From the NCBI GenBank assembly GCA_937125455.1, contig CAKZLK010000061.1:51836-115835 (forward strand): a stretch of 64,000 bases of DNA, given 5' to 3'. Positions within the stretch are counted from its first letter, which is position 1; each line of letters begins with the position of its first letter. A program made the position numbers and the translations under genes. Of the stretch, positions 26,214 to 34,685 are shown in pieces. The DNA is from an uncultured Aequorivita sp. GTDB lineage: Bacteria; Bacteroidota; Bacteroidia; Flavobacteriales; Flavobacteriaceae. A model generated the notes under the pieces. It was not told the origin of the DNA, searched no databases, and worked only from the letters and a program-made list of their open reading frames with translations.

Positions 26214-29168
26214 TTATTCCTCATTTTCATGAAAAAGCTTTTCCATATCCCTTTTAAGTAATTTATACACCCAATTTCTAAGGACACAAAACTCATCAAT
26301 TTTTGGAGTTCTAATTCTATCTATGGTCTGGACAGGAAAATGAATAAAGTCTTGTATATGAAGAATAACGTCAAGTGAGAGTGATCTTAAACTCAAAACC
26401 TCACCTTTTTCAAATGCCTTTCCGGATTCATCAATATTTCTAAAATGAATTTCAAATTTACCAGTTTGAGATGCCCTATAACCAAAACTCCCCCACTTAA
26501 GTACATCTGAATCCTTCATGTAAAAAAAGTACTCATGTGGAAGTGTTTTATAAAAAGAAAAATCATCTTTAAGAGTTGGAAAACATTCTTCAACAAATTC
26601 TTTGTAGCACAACTCTAAATGCTTAAAAAATTCGGTAATATATAAAATTGCTTGTTTTTTAGTGTATTGAGCAATCCTAACGTAATGAATATTTTCTTTG
26701 CGATTTTGCTCGTAAAACTCTTTGGCTTCTATTATCGATTTATCGGGATATGGTAGATAATGCTCTTCAATACTATTATAACCTTTATGAATTAATATGT
26801 CTACAACCTTCGATAATTCTTCAAGAGGGGGGACATCTCCAATTCCATTATATTTTGGTATCTCAACATTATCTCTAATCGTATTTTCAACCAACTCTTG
26901 TATGAGGTTTCGTTCTATTCCTTTTCTTTTATAATATTCTGTAATTCTATACTTTTTTATTCTCTCTCTTAAGTTTTGCAAGTCTAATGGATAAATTAAG
27001 TGAAATCTAGGGAGGTAGTAGTCTTCAATGAGAAAATCATAATCTAGTTTTTTATAATAATAATAGACGATTAAAGACACTTTCTCCATAAGGAGGATAT
27101 CAGAATCATAAGCACTGATTCTACCCTTTTCAATTATTTCTTCAAGCTGCTTAATAATATCCTTTTTAATAACCTTGTCCTGATCTTGAACGAGCATGGA
27201 AGTATTACTTCCATATATTGTGTCAACTCCAATTTGAAATATACGACTCTCGTGGTAACGACCAGAAAACTCTAAACTTTCATACAGAATTATATTAGAT
27301 GAATTTGATTTCAATGGAAATAGTGCATAGCCGTCTTTCTTTAAAACATTAATTGGCAATACTATTCCTATTTCACCTTCAGTTTTAGGAATGAACTTAT
27401 TTTTAAAAGAACTAAAGTTATTATCTAAATAAGAATTATAACCGATCACGTAATTTAAGGCTTTATCCTTTTTGAACTTTATTAATGTATTTTGATGTGA
27501 AGTACTTGCATTTTCGATATAAAAAGCAATAGCACTCTGACCAATATAGTTTTGATAAAAACCTTCCAGTACATTATAAAATTCATTATCGCTTAATTTA
27601 TCTAGTTTGTAGGTATTAAAGCATATTATATAATCCCGGATTTTAGAATAGTAGAAGGAAATATTGTACGAATCTTCCTTATTGGATTTAATGAGTATAT
27701 TTCTATCAAATAAATCTTCTGGTAAATGTTCATCAATTGAAAAATTTAATTTTTCAAGCAAATCCTCCACATCAACACCCTCCTTTTTAAAAACTTCTAA
27801 AGAACTATACTTCCTATTTATAATAACTTGACCGATTTTCGATAGGATTCTCAAGCCAAATTGAGCGCCAATATTTGTTTTTTCAAGAGATTGTTTAATA
27901 TATTTCCTAATTAGCTCTTTATCATCTATTGTTTGTGGTATTTTTTTATGACTATATACTTCACTGAATATTCTTAAAAAAAAACCATTTCGAAGTTCAT
28001 TAAGTAATTGATCAGAAATTTCACCTTTAAAATCAAAAGTGCGTTTGTACAAAGGAATTATACTTTTTAGTTCTTCACTAGTAAAATCCTCGAGTAAAAA
28101 TCCAGGGCAATTATCAACGCTTGAGGTTAACAAGTGAGATTTATCCAACTCTTCGAATAAATGATTTTTAGTGTCATTAATCTTTAAAAAGTTTTTCCAA
28201 ATATTCGATTTGCAACTAAGACAAATCTTGACCTTATCTAAATTTCTTATTTTAAGAGCGATTTCACTTAATTCAAGAGAAATATTTGAATCAACACTTT
28301 CGTCTATTGCATCAATAAATATTAGAACATTTTTATTTAAAAATCTTCCTAGTTCATCAAGCTTTTTTAAAACTCCATCACTTTCGCTAATACTGGAAAA
28401 AAACCAATTTAGGTCTTGGGCTATATGATCTAAAGGTGATTTATTGATTATAGCGGCATTGTAAAAGAATACAAATTTATCTTCTAAGCTTTGGAGTGCT
28501 AATGAGCACATAGCACTTGTCTTGCCAACTCCAGCAGATCCAACTATACCAAAAATAGATGAATCTGAATGGATAAAATCATTAAAAGCATACTGAAGAT
28601 CTTTTCTTTGAACATAAAGTTCTTTCACAAATTTTGAATAAGGATTATCTATATTGCCAATAATAGGTCCCATCCTATCTCGAACTTGATCTTCACAAAA
28701 TCGCTTCAAATTTTCAGGAGAAAAGGAAACAAAATTTTTGAGTGCCTCATACCTAATTCGTAGGTCAATGTCGGCCGAAAGAGTACAATCATTTTGCCAA
28801 AAGGAGGATTGTTCAGAAAGCTTTGTTCCTGTTAATTCTTTTCTTGATATTGAATCAAAAATCTTTGTTGTTTTTCCATTTGTTACTACTGTGAAAGGCG
28901 CAATATCTTCTAGCAACCGGGCGTATGAAATCCCTTGGTCTATATCATCTTGAGTAATTGATATTGAATTATTTTTTAATTCTATTATGAACAGATTTTT
29001 TCCATTTCTTTTACAAAGAATATCTGATCTGCCGTTAATAATATGTTTGGTCTTCCCAAGTCTAATAGAGAAAGATGTTTCTAATGAAATCTCGGAAATA
29101 TCAAATCCTAAATCTTTTAGATAAGGTAACAATATTTTACCTCTTATCTCTTCTTCGTTTATTAGCAT
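26214..29168 (-). CDS. HSDR_N-like nuclease fused to STAND/NACHT-type ATPase (putative defence)
   Basis: A 984-residue protein. Residues 1-115 resemble the type I restriction HsdR N-terminal nuclease fold: NGRSDILCKRNGKNLFIIELKNN (D...ExK). A P-loop ATPase follows with Walker A GSAGVGKTS (about 208) and Walker B VLIFIDAIDES (about 285), then a long helical C-terminal region without recognised repeats. Nuclease-ATPase-sensor order is that of bacterial STAND (Avs/NLR-like) immune proteins. It lies in an inward-facing minus-strand defence block with the TIR-TM and Mrr-like genes. Confidence 0.75.
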   Translation of the reverse strand: MLINEEEIRGKILLPYLKDLGFDISEISLETSFSIRLGKTKHIINGRSDILCKRNGKNLFIIELKNNSISITQDDIDQGISYARLLEDIAPFTVVTNGKTTKIFDSISRKELTGTKLSEQSSFWQNDCTLSADIDLRIRYEALKNFVSFSPENLKRFCEDQVRDRMGPIIGNIDNPYSKFVKELYVQRKDLQYAFNDFIHSDSSIFGIVGSAGVGKTSAMCSLALQSLEDKFVFFYNAAIINKSPLDHIAQDLNWFFSSISESDGVLKKLDELGRFLNKNVLIFIDAIDESVDSNISLELSEIALKIRNLDKVKICLSCKSNIWKNFLKINDTKNHLFEELDKSHLLTSSVDNCPGFLLEDFTSEELKSIIPLYKRTFDFKGEISDQLLNELRNGFFLRIFSEVYSHKKIPQTIDDKELIRKYIKQSLEKTNIGAQFGLRILSKIGQVIINRKYSSLEVFKKEGVDVEDLLEKLNFSIDEHLPEDLFDRNILIKSNKEDSYNISFYYSKIRDYIICFNTYKLDKLSDNEFYNVLEGFYQNYIGQSAIAFYIENASTSHQNTLIKFKKDKALNYVIGYNSYLDNNFSSFKNKFIPKTEGEIGIVLPINVLKKDGYALFPLKSNSSNIILYESLEFSGRYHESRIFQIGVDTIYGSNTSMLVQDQDKVIKKDIIKQLEEIIEKGRISAYDSDILLMEKVSLIVYYYYKKLDYDFLIEDYYLPRFHLIYPLDLQNLRERIKKYRITEYYKRKGIERNLIQELVENTIRDNVEIPKYNGIGDVPPLEELSKVVDILIHKGYNSIEEHYLPYPDKSIIEAKEFYEQNRKENIHYVRIAQYTKKQAILYITEFFKHLELCYKEFVEECFPTLKDDFSFYKTLPHEYFFYMKDSDVLKWGSFGYRASQTGKFEIHFRNIDESGKAFEKGEVLSLRSLSLDVILHIQDFIHFPVQTIDRIRTPKIDEFCVLRNWVYKLLKRDMEKLFHENEE

Positions 29169-29318
29169 TGGTTATAGCTTGAATTGTCATTGTTAATTTA
29201 AAGAACAGCTAATAGGAATTCATTGGAGTATAAATAAATTGGAGAAATAATTTTATACTTTTATAAAGCTGTAATCCTATCTTTGGGTATTTTATTCTCC
29301 TGTATTTAATATATTACT

Positions 29319-29792
29319 TTATTCATCTGACAACAATTTAATAATTGCGAGAGCAGCAATTCCACCTAATATCCATCCCATAGCACTGTTATTTTCAGAG
29401 TTTCTTTTTGAGTTTCTGATTGTTGCTTTAATCTGTTCAATTTGTTGGTTTGGATAGTGGCGATTAAACCTCACAACATTTGGATGACTCATTAATTCCG
29501 GTGCAATATTTACAGAATCCTCTAGAAGTAGCAAACTTGGAATTTTATAATTTAAAGCAACTTTCCATTCGTTAAATACATTTTGGTTTCTATCTCCATA
29601 TTGAGTTATTAATCCTATAAATAAAGAAGATTTTATAATATTACTATGTGTAGCCCTTTGAACTAAATAACTATAATCATCATAACTCGAGTTAATTGAA
29701 TAGCCTTCATCTCTCAATAAATTTGAAAGTAATGTAAGAACAAATTGCTCGTTATCTTTTAGTGCATATGATATGAAAGCTATTTTTATCAT
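29319..29792 (-). CDS. TIR-like domain protein with C-terminal membrane helix
   Basis: A 157-residue protein. Residues 3-115 have TIR features: an opening beta strand and loop KIAFISYALKD, SSLFIGLITQYGDRN, and NEWKVAL with a glutamate placed as in catalytic TIR NADases. Residues 137-153 (GWILGGIAALAIIKLL) form a single membrane helix. Its start shares one base with the stop of the Mrr-like gene upstream (TAATG), so the two are coupled. TIR domains in defence consume NAD or make signal nucleotides; a membrane-tethered one is unusual. Confidence 0.75.
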   Translation of the reverse strand: MIKIAFISYALKDNEQFVLTLLSNLLRDEGYSINSSYDDYSYLVQRATHSNIIKSSLFIGLITQYGDRNQNVFNEWKVALNYKIPSLLLLEDSVNIAPELMSHPNVVRFNRHYPNQQIEQIKATIRNSKRNSENNSAMGWILGGIAALAIIKLLSDE

Positions 29793-30310
29793 TAGTCCAG
29801 TTTTATTTTTCCAAGCCTTAAATCTCTTTCTTTGGAATATTCATAATATTTTGGAAAATATTGATTATGTAATGTGCCGACAAATCCAAGGATTTGTCTA
29901 AAATGATTTCCATTCCAGATTTCATATGAAATTCCATTTTTGTCATTACACCTTAGCTTTTCAAAAGATTCAGTAACTCCAACGTGCACGGAACTTTTGG
30001 CTATGAGTAAATAACCACAAGCTCCATATTCACTTATAAGTGTAGGTATGTTAATTTTGTCCATATGACTTTTTAAAAGATTATCATAGAATTTGCATTG
30101 AACAACCCATTTTCGTTCGTAAGTAACAATTGTATCATCAATTAAAAGGGAAACCAAAATATCTCTTCCACCATCTGGTCCATTACCAGAAGGTTCAACT
30201 CTCACATTAGTAATTTGATTTGTATCGAGCTTTTTGATTTCTCGAAAATAATCAGCAACAAGGTCTTCAAATTCTTCCCAATTTGCTATTTCGTTAAAAT
30301 CAATTTTCAT
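29792..30310 (-). CDS. Mrr-like restriction endonuclease-fold protein
   Basis: A 172-residue protein whose motif run GPDGGRDILVSL....VVQCKFYD is the D...QxK core of Mrr-cat nucleases; the remainder (LISEYGACGYLLIAKSSV) is also typical of this fold. It is short and has no separate DNA-recognition domain. It is coupled to the TIR-TM gene, and together they may be a two-gene defence unit, possibly acting with the STAND ATPase. Confidence 0.75.
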   Translation of the reverse strand: MKIDFNEIANWEEFEDLVADYFREIKKLDTNQITNVRVEPSGNGPDGGRDILVSLLIDDTIVTYERKWVVQCKFYDNLLKSHMDKINIPTLISEYGACGYLLIAKSSVHVGVTESFEKLRCNDKNGISYEIWNGNHFRQILGFVGTLHNQYFPKYYEYSKERDLRLGKIKLD

Positions 30311-30511
30311 TTCTCTTAATTCTTAGGTCCTGTTGTTATGGCAATAAATAGGCACGTAATTATAAGTTTCACTAAAGCTGACTCTTTTAAGTTTATTATT
30401 ATTTGCCTTCAAATAACCAAATCAAAAGATTTGAAGACTATCAAATATACCGAAACTTTGGTTTAAATAATATCACACTTATTACTTCTAAAAGTGTTTC
30501 ACAACCGACAT

Positions 30512-31441
30512 TTATTTCGCGTTTTCAATCATTGGTTCAATAAGTATTCTTAAAAATTTTGCCCCAATAATAACATCCAGATACCAAATCATTTTATGCG
30601 AATATGTAGAATTGTCAAATAAATTTATATCGTGTTTTATATCTAATGCCCAAGTAAAGTAACGCTTCATTGCAATTTGATGTAAACAGATTTCGGATAA
30701 TGATTGCTCCATTTCTATCCATTTCCCACCACTAATTGATGGGACAAATTTATTATGGCTAATTTTTTTTAATGAATTGATTACATTGTGATAGAAATTA
30801 CCATGTGCGCTCTCCGAGAGTTTGGTGTAGTGATCTTTTCGAATGGCGTTCCAATAAATATCAAAGGCTTCTTTTGAGTTTTGCTTACGACCCAGAGATT
30901 TGCCTATTTCTCTCATTACAGATTCCGACATTCCTTCAATAGTTTTGTTCTTAGGCGAAATAAATGGATTTCCTTCTTTCTTATGATTTGGCTTTATATG
31001 ATTCTCAAAAAAATCCTTTCGATATAATATGCATAGGGCTAAATCGGATATTTCAATTGAGTTCCGATATACTGTTTTTGCTTGAGTATCGAAACCCAAC
31101 TCATATAAATATTTTACAGAAAAGAGATTATTTGTCAGAAGGATTAAGAGTTGAGTAAAATATCCCTTTTGGGTATATTCTGAATCTGCTTCAGATTTTA
31201 ATTCAGGAGATTCTTCTAACATTATCAGGGTTATACTGATATTCCAAATTATTAATGCATCTAGAGTTAAGCTATAGATACTATATTCCTTCTCGAAAAA
31301 CTCCTGATTTTCCGATTGGATCTTTTTAGATTCAAACCAACTTTCAAAGCTTTCTAATGATTCTTTGAGTTGTTCCTTGGTAAACCTATCCTCTGGAATC
31401 ATTTTTATATTCTCAATTAATAAGTCTTTAATTTTTTGCAT
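30512..31441 (-). CDS. DUF5677-like protein
   Basis: A 309-residue all-helical protein. The segment LLTNNLFSVKYLYELGFDTQAKTVYRNSIEISDLALCIL and later SESAHGNFYHNV resemble DUF5677, a family found next to defence genes and of unknown activity. No membrane anchor. It is alone between intergenic gaps and co-directional with the TIR/Mrr genes. Confidence 0.6.
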   Translation of the reverse strand: MQKIKDLLIENIKMIPEDRFTKEQLKESLESFESWFESKKIQSENQEFFEKEYSIYSLTLDALIIWNISITLIMLEESPELKSEADSEYTQKGYFTQLLILLTNNLFSVKYLYELGFDTQAKTVYRNSIEISDLALCILYRKDFFENHIKPNHKKEGNPFISPKNKTIEGMSESVMREIGKSLGRKQNSKEAFDIYWNAIRKDHYTKLSESAHGNFYHNVINSLKKISHNKFVPSISGGKWIEMEQSLSEICLHQIAMKRYFTWALDIKHDINLFDNSTYSHKMIWYLDVIIGAKFLRILIEPMIENAK

Positions 31442-31601
31442 TTAGGTGGTTTGAGTGTTAAAATAGAGCTGAAAACAGAAACTATCCATTCGGTTAATCA
31501 CAAGCCAAATTTTCAAATTTGGCGACTCGAAAAACCACCTTTAACCTGAGATTAAGCAACTAATTGCCCTATTATTTTGTAGGTCTATACATGCAGCATA
31601 T

Positions 31602-32171
31602 TTAATCGAACTCGATTTGTTTAATTCTATCTAGCAAAGATTCTTCCTCAGGAAACTGATATCTTGCCATAAAATTTTCGAAATTTTTGTTTTGAACTAA
31701 TCCATTATTATATATATTAAATTCTATTACAGGTGACGAAAATTTACGACCTACATACTTAGTTAAGTTAGAATAATCCGATAGAGTAGGCGAAAAAATT
31801 ATAGTCCCTTTACTTAACTTTCTGTTTTTTATCTTTTCAATTTTTTCCAAGTCGACATTAAACACGATAAGTTCATTTCGTACTGAGGTATTAGGATAAA
31901 CATCTTTAATTGCTTTAAAGAAAATTTCGTCAATTCTGTCGTTTGGATAATTTTCCTGTTTAGGATATTCATTAATTAAGCAACTTATCCTATTTTCAAT
32001 TGAATTATCTTCTGCTTCGGGCTGGCTAAACTTGTAATCATCAGAAAATTTACGTTTATAGATTATACTTAAATTAGGAAATCCATTGAATTTTGCATCC
32101 GTACTAATTTGAATATGTTTTAAAATTCGAAATTCTTTCAATTCAAGTGATGTGATTGTTTTTACTTTCAT
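31602..32171 (-). CDS. Hypothetical protein (189 aa)
   Basis: A soluble 189-residue protein (MKVKTITSLELKEFRILKH...), mixed alpha/beta, with no motif I recognise. It lies in the block of minus-strand cargo genes of the tRNA-Leu element, flanked by about 160 and 290 bp of non-coding sequence. No function is proposed. Confidence 0.6.
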   Translation of the reverse strand: MKVKTITSLELKEFRILKHIQISTDAKFNGFPNLSIIYKRKFSDDYKFSQPEAEDNSIENRISCLINEYPKQENYPNDRIDEIFFKAIKDVYPNTSVRNELIVFNVDLEKIEKIKNRKLSKGTIIFSPTLSDYSNLTKYVGRKFSSPVIEFNIYNNGLVQNKNFENFMARYQFPEEESLLDRIKQIEFD

Positions 32172-32458
32172 TTTGTTTTTTTAAATTGCTTGTAACAAGC
32201 AGGCATGATTAGCTGTTACATTTATATATACATATATGGTTTATCTTGTTTAACTTCAAATATCTGAGTAATTCAAGGCAAACCAATCTGGAAAACCGAA
32301 TTGCAAATTTTTTAATCGGAGAGAATACCAAATATATGGAATAAATTTTAACTGTTGAACAATCATGTTTAATCTCGTAATGTGGTTTATCATATGACGA
32401 AGAATTGGTATTAAAAACTGAACTTAAATTTTTTTTAACTCTTTGTTGACAATAGGTT

Positions 32459-33046
32459 TTATTCTTCGATAAGACGAATTTTTAGAATTTTAATAAGAGT
32501 ATTTATTTTTTCTTTATACTCTGTGTTAATTAGTTTTTTTAGGTTTTCGTTTTGTATTTTTAAAAATGTATCCAATTCGCTTTGATCTAGGAAATTTTTG
32601 GGGAAATCATCAATTTCAATGCTTGAATAATTATATATATTGTCTATTGCAGATTCTAGTTCAGAGTTAATTTTGAAGCAAGTTTGGATTAAACCAAGGG
32701 TTTCGAAAAATTGCATTTGATAATTTGAAACATCTTTAATCAAGGATAATGCTCTTTCATTTTGTTTCCTTGCTTCATTAAAATCATCGATATTGTTTGA
32801 AAATTGTAAAAAGCGAGTTTCGTAAAATTCACATAGTAATTTGGCTTCTCCATTCGTTTGGACAGATTGAATCCAAGGAATTTTTAATGCCATAACTTTA
32901 GAATAAGCAATTCTCCTGCTATCATATATTTTTTGTCTTTTGTAAAGATTATATGAATTTTTATGGTTGACATAACTACCTACTAATACACCAAAAATTG
33001 TAAAAAGAGCTGGTATTAAAATTTGCATTAACATTCCTGTTTCCAT
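32459..33046 (-). CDS. Hypothetical membrane-anchored helical protein
   Basis: A 195-residue protein with one N-terminal membrane helix (MLMQILIPALFTIFGVLVGSY, about residues 5-25) followed by a long alpha-helical cytoplasmic domain. This resembles the many single-TM helical proteins of unknown role in defence islands. No family was recognised. Confidence 0.6.
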   Translation of the reverse strand: METGMLMQILIPALFTIFGVLVGSYVNHKNSYNLYKRQKIYDSRRIAYSKVMALKIPWIQSVQTNGEAKLLCEFYETRFLQFSNNIDDFNEARKQNERALSLIKDVSNYQMQFFETLGLIQTCFKINSELESAIDNIYNYSSIEIDDFPKNFLDQSELDTFLKIQNENLKKLINTEYKEKINTLIKILKIRLIEE

Positions 33047-33249
33047 TTTTTAAACTATTACCAACTTATTTAATAATTACTATTTTATTTTATCAGAAAT
33101 AAAACAAACATAAATCCACATATAATGGAAAACTATAAAAAGGCATTTTCTTAATCGGGGAGAAGATCAAATATAGTAAATTTCAATTATCAATTGGCAA
33201 TTAACGAATTGGAGAGTTGGATGTGAACATTTTTTTTCACTTTTTTATT

Positions 33250-33510
33250 TTAATTCTTTGGAAAATCAAAATCAAATAAATCTCTGGGATGAACATCTAG
33301 CCCTTTAGCAAGCTCGAGAATAGTAGGTAATTGTATTTTTATAAGTCCTTTTTCAATTTTACTTATATCACTATAGTCCACATTACACCTTTGTGCTAGT
33401 TTTCTATAACTTAGATTTTTAGATTTCCTAAGTTTAGAAATTCTCTCACCAAAAGCTTTTAAAAATAATTCAGCTTCTTCCACTGCCATAAAACTTATGT
33501 TTGACGACAA
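33250..33510 (-). CDS. XRE-family HTH regulator
   Basis: An 86-residue Cro/CI-type DNA-binding protein: SKLRKSKNLSYRKLAQRCNVDYSDISKIEKG is a complete HTH_3 motif, and LDVHPRDLFDF is the usual end of this family. It is divergent from the sigma/dCas12f operon. The 398-bp spacer between them contains a promoter box and a strongly structured RNA candidate, so it may regulate that locus. Confidence 0.88.
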   Translation of the reverse strand: MSSNISFMAVEEAELFLKAFGERISKLRKSKNLSYRKLAQRCNVDYSDISKIEKGLIKIQLPTILELAKGLDVHPRDLFDFDFPKN

Positions 33511-33589
33511 TTTGAAAATTTCATTTCAAAATAATGTGGGCTTATTAGCCCACTATTAAAATATTATTCATATATTTGGTTCAGAATTA

Positions 33590-33597
33590 TATATTTG
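33590..33597 (+). promoter_or_regulatory. Bacteroidota -7 promoter box upstream of the sigma/dCas12f locus
   Basis: TATATTTG matches the Bacteroidota TAnnTTTG -7 consensus. The nearest upstream TTG (33576-33578) is closer than the usual -33 spacing, so the promoter call is moderate. Transcription would start a few bases past 33600 and run through the structured leader into the sigma gene. Confidence 0.5.
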
Positions 33598-33666
33598 CGA
33601 TACTTCTTAAAGTAAAATAGTAGAAGCATTCGCTTTGAATCTCGGACAGAAAACTGGTACTTTTTA

Positions 33667-33771
33667 TACGACGAGAGGATAAGTGTAAATGCTCACGACC
33701 CGGGGCGTGGGCTTACTTATTGTCGTAGGGTATACCAGTACCTCTGTTCGGTAAGTTGAGTCTCCACGCCC
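33667..33771 (+). ncRNA. Structured leader or small RNA upstream of the sigma gene
   Basis: GGGCGTGG (33703-33710) pairs with CCACGCCC (33764-33771), with CTTAC/GTAAG (33712-33716 / 33751-33755) stacked inside. TACGAC (33667-33672) can pair with GTCGTA (33722-33727) and AGAGG with CCTCT (33741-33745), making a pseudoknot. CTTTTTG after the stem looks like a terminator. It could be an independent RNA, an attenuator or a control region that includes the guide-like target at 33705. Confidence 0.5.
33705..33723 (+). promoter_or_regulatory. Guide-like sequence upstream of the sigma gene (candidate autoregulatory target)
   Basis: This stretch matches the putative guide at 35871 in 14 of its first 17 positions (mismatches at 7, 10 and 11) and is preceded by G, the minimal target-adjacent base reported for dCas12f-sigma systems. 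It faces the sigma/dCas12f genes, about 185 bp upstream of their first codon. The match may instead reflect shared ancestry or chance. Confidence 0.35.
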
Positions 33772-33907
33772 TTTTTGTTTGTTAAAAACAGGCTGGATTC
33801 ACAGCTCTTTTCAAGGCCATCTTCTCTTAAACATTCGAAAGAGCTCGCTTTAGTTATAAACAATAATCAAGTTAATGTTGTTGCAACTATTCATTAAATG
33901 AGGTCTT

Positions 33908-34684
33908 ATGTCAGATGATACATTTATACAATTAAAGAAAGGCTGTCCCGCCGCCTTTGCGCACATACACGCAAAGTACAGCAGGAACATCTTCTGGGTG
34001 GGCAAGCGGCTTATTGAGAATGAGTTCGTTATAGAAACCTTGGTACAGGATGCTTTCTTAAAACTGTGGCTCCATAGGGACACGTTGGAATCACCCAAGC
34101 ACGTCTTCTTTTTTTTAAGGTTCGTGATGAAAAGGGAATGCATATCCTACTACACCCGCCCCAGAAACAAGTTTTCCAGAAACATCCATTCGCTCGAACG
34201 GTTCGAAAATTACCAGGATTATATGGCGGGCTATGACCCTGTTGCTGAGGCAGAAGATCTAAAAGCCCAAAATATGAACCAAGAGGAATTGGAACAAATC
34301 GAAAAAGTATTGCCTCTACTCGATACCGAAAGTCACCGTTTTATAGAACTCTGCTTAAAATATGGCTTTCAGTACAAGGCCATTGCAGAGGCGATGGGGA
34401 CGAGCATTAAAGAAACAAGCAACAAGATTAAAAAAGCCATTGGGGAAATCAGAAACATAATCCATCAATGTGAGAGCTTTGAAAAACCTACGGTCAAATT
34501 GAAAGTTGAGGGGGTCATCACCGATCAACAGGCAGAGGTGCTGAAACTTCGTTGTGAGGAGAAATATTCGTTTGCCGATATTGCCACGGCGCTCAACCTT
34601 TCACAAAAGGAAGTTCACAGTGAGTTTATGGTAGCCTATAAGCTATCCCGTGACGGATACCAACAGCAACCCCAATCTGCATAA
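33908..34684 (+). CDS. ECF-type sigma factor linked to nuclease-dead Cas12f
   Basis: A 258-residue sigma-70-like protein. Region 2 spans about residues 9-85 (CPAAFAHIHAKYSRNIFWVG, ETLVQDAFLKLW, VFFFLRFVMKRECISYY), and region 4 about 125-180 (VLPLLDTESHRFIELCLKYG, YKAIAEAMGTSIKETSNKI). The extra C-terminal 70 residues look like a second region-4/HTH copy (LKLRCEEKYSFADIATALNLSQKEV), so it is longer than ordinary ECF sigmas. It ends 1 bp before the dead-Cas12f ATG. Such pairs were reported to form an RNA-guided holoenzyme that starts transcription without promoter motifs. No anti-sigma gene lies next to it. Confidence 0.85.
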   Translation: MSDDTFIQLKKGCPAAFAHIHAKYSRNIFWVGKRLIENEFVIETLVQDAFLKLWLHRDTLESPKHVFFFLRFVMKRECISYYTRPRNKFSRNIHSLERFENYQDYMAGYDPVAEAEDLKAQNMNQEELEQIEKVLPLLDTESHRFIELCLKYGFQYKAIAEAMGTSIKETSNKIKKAIGEIRNIIHQCESFEKPTVKLKVEGVITDQQAEVLKLRCEEKYSFADIATALNLSQKEVHSEFMVAYKLSRDGYQQQPQSA

Positions 34685-34685
34685 T

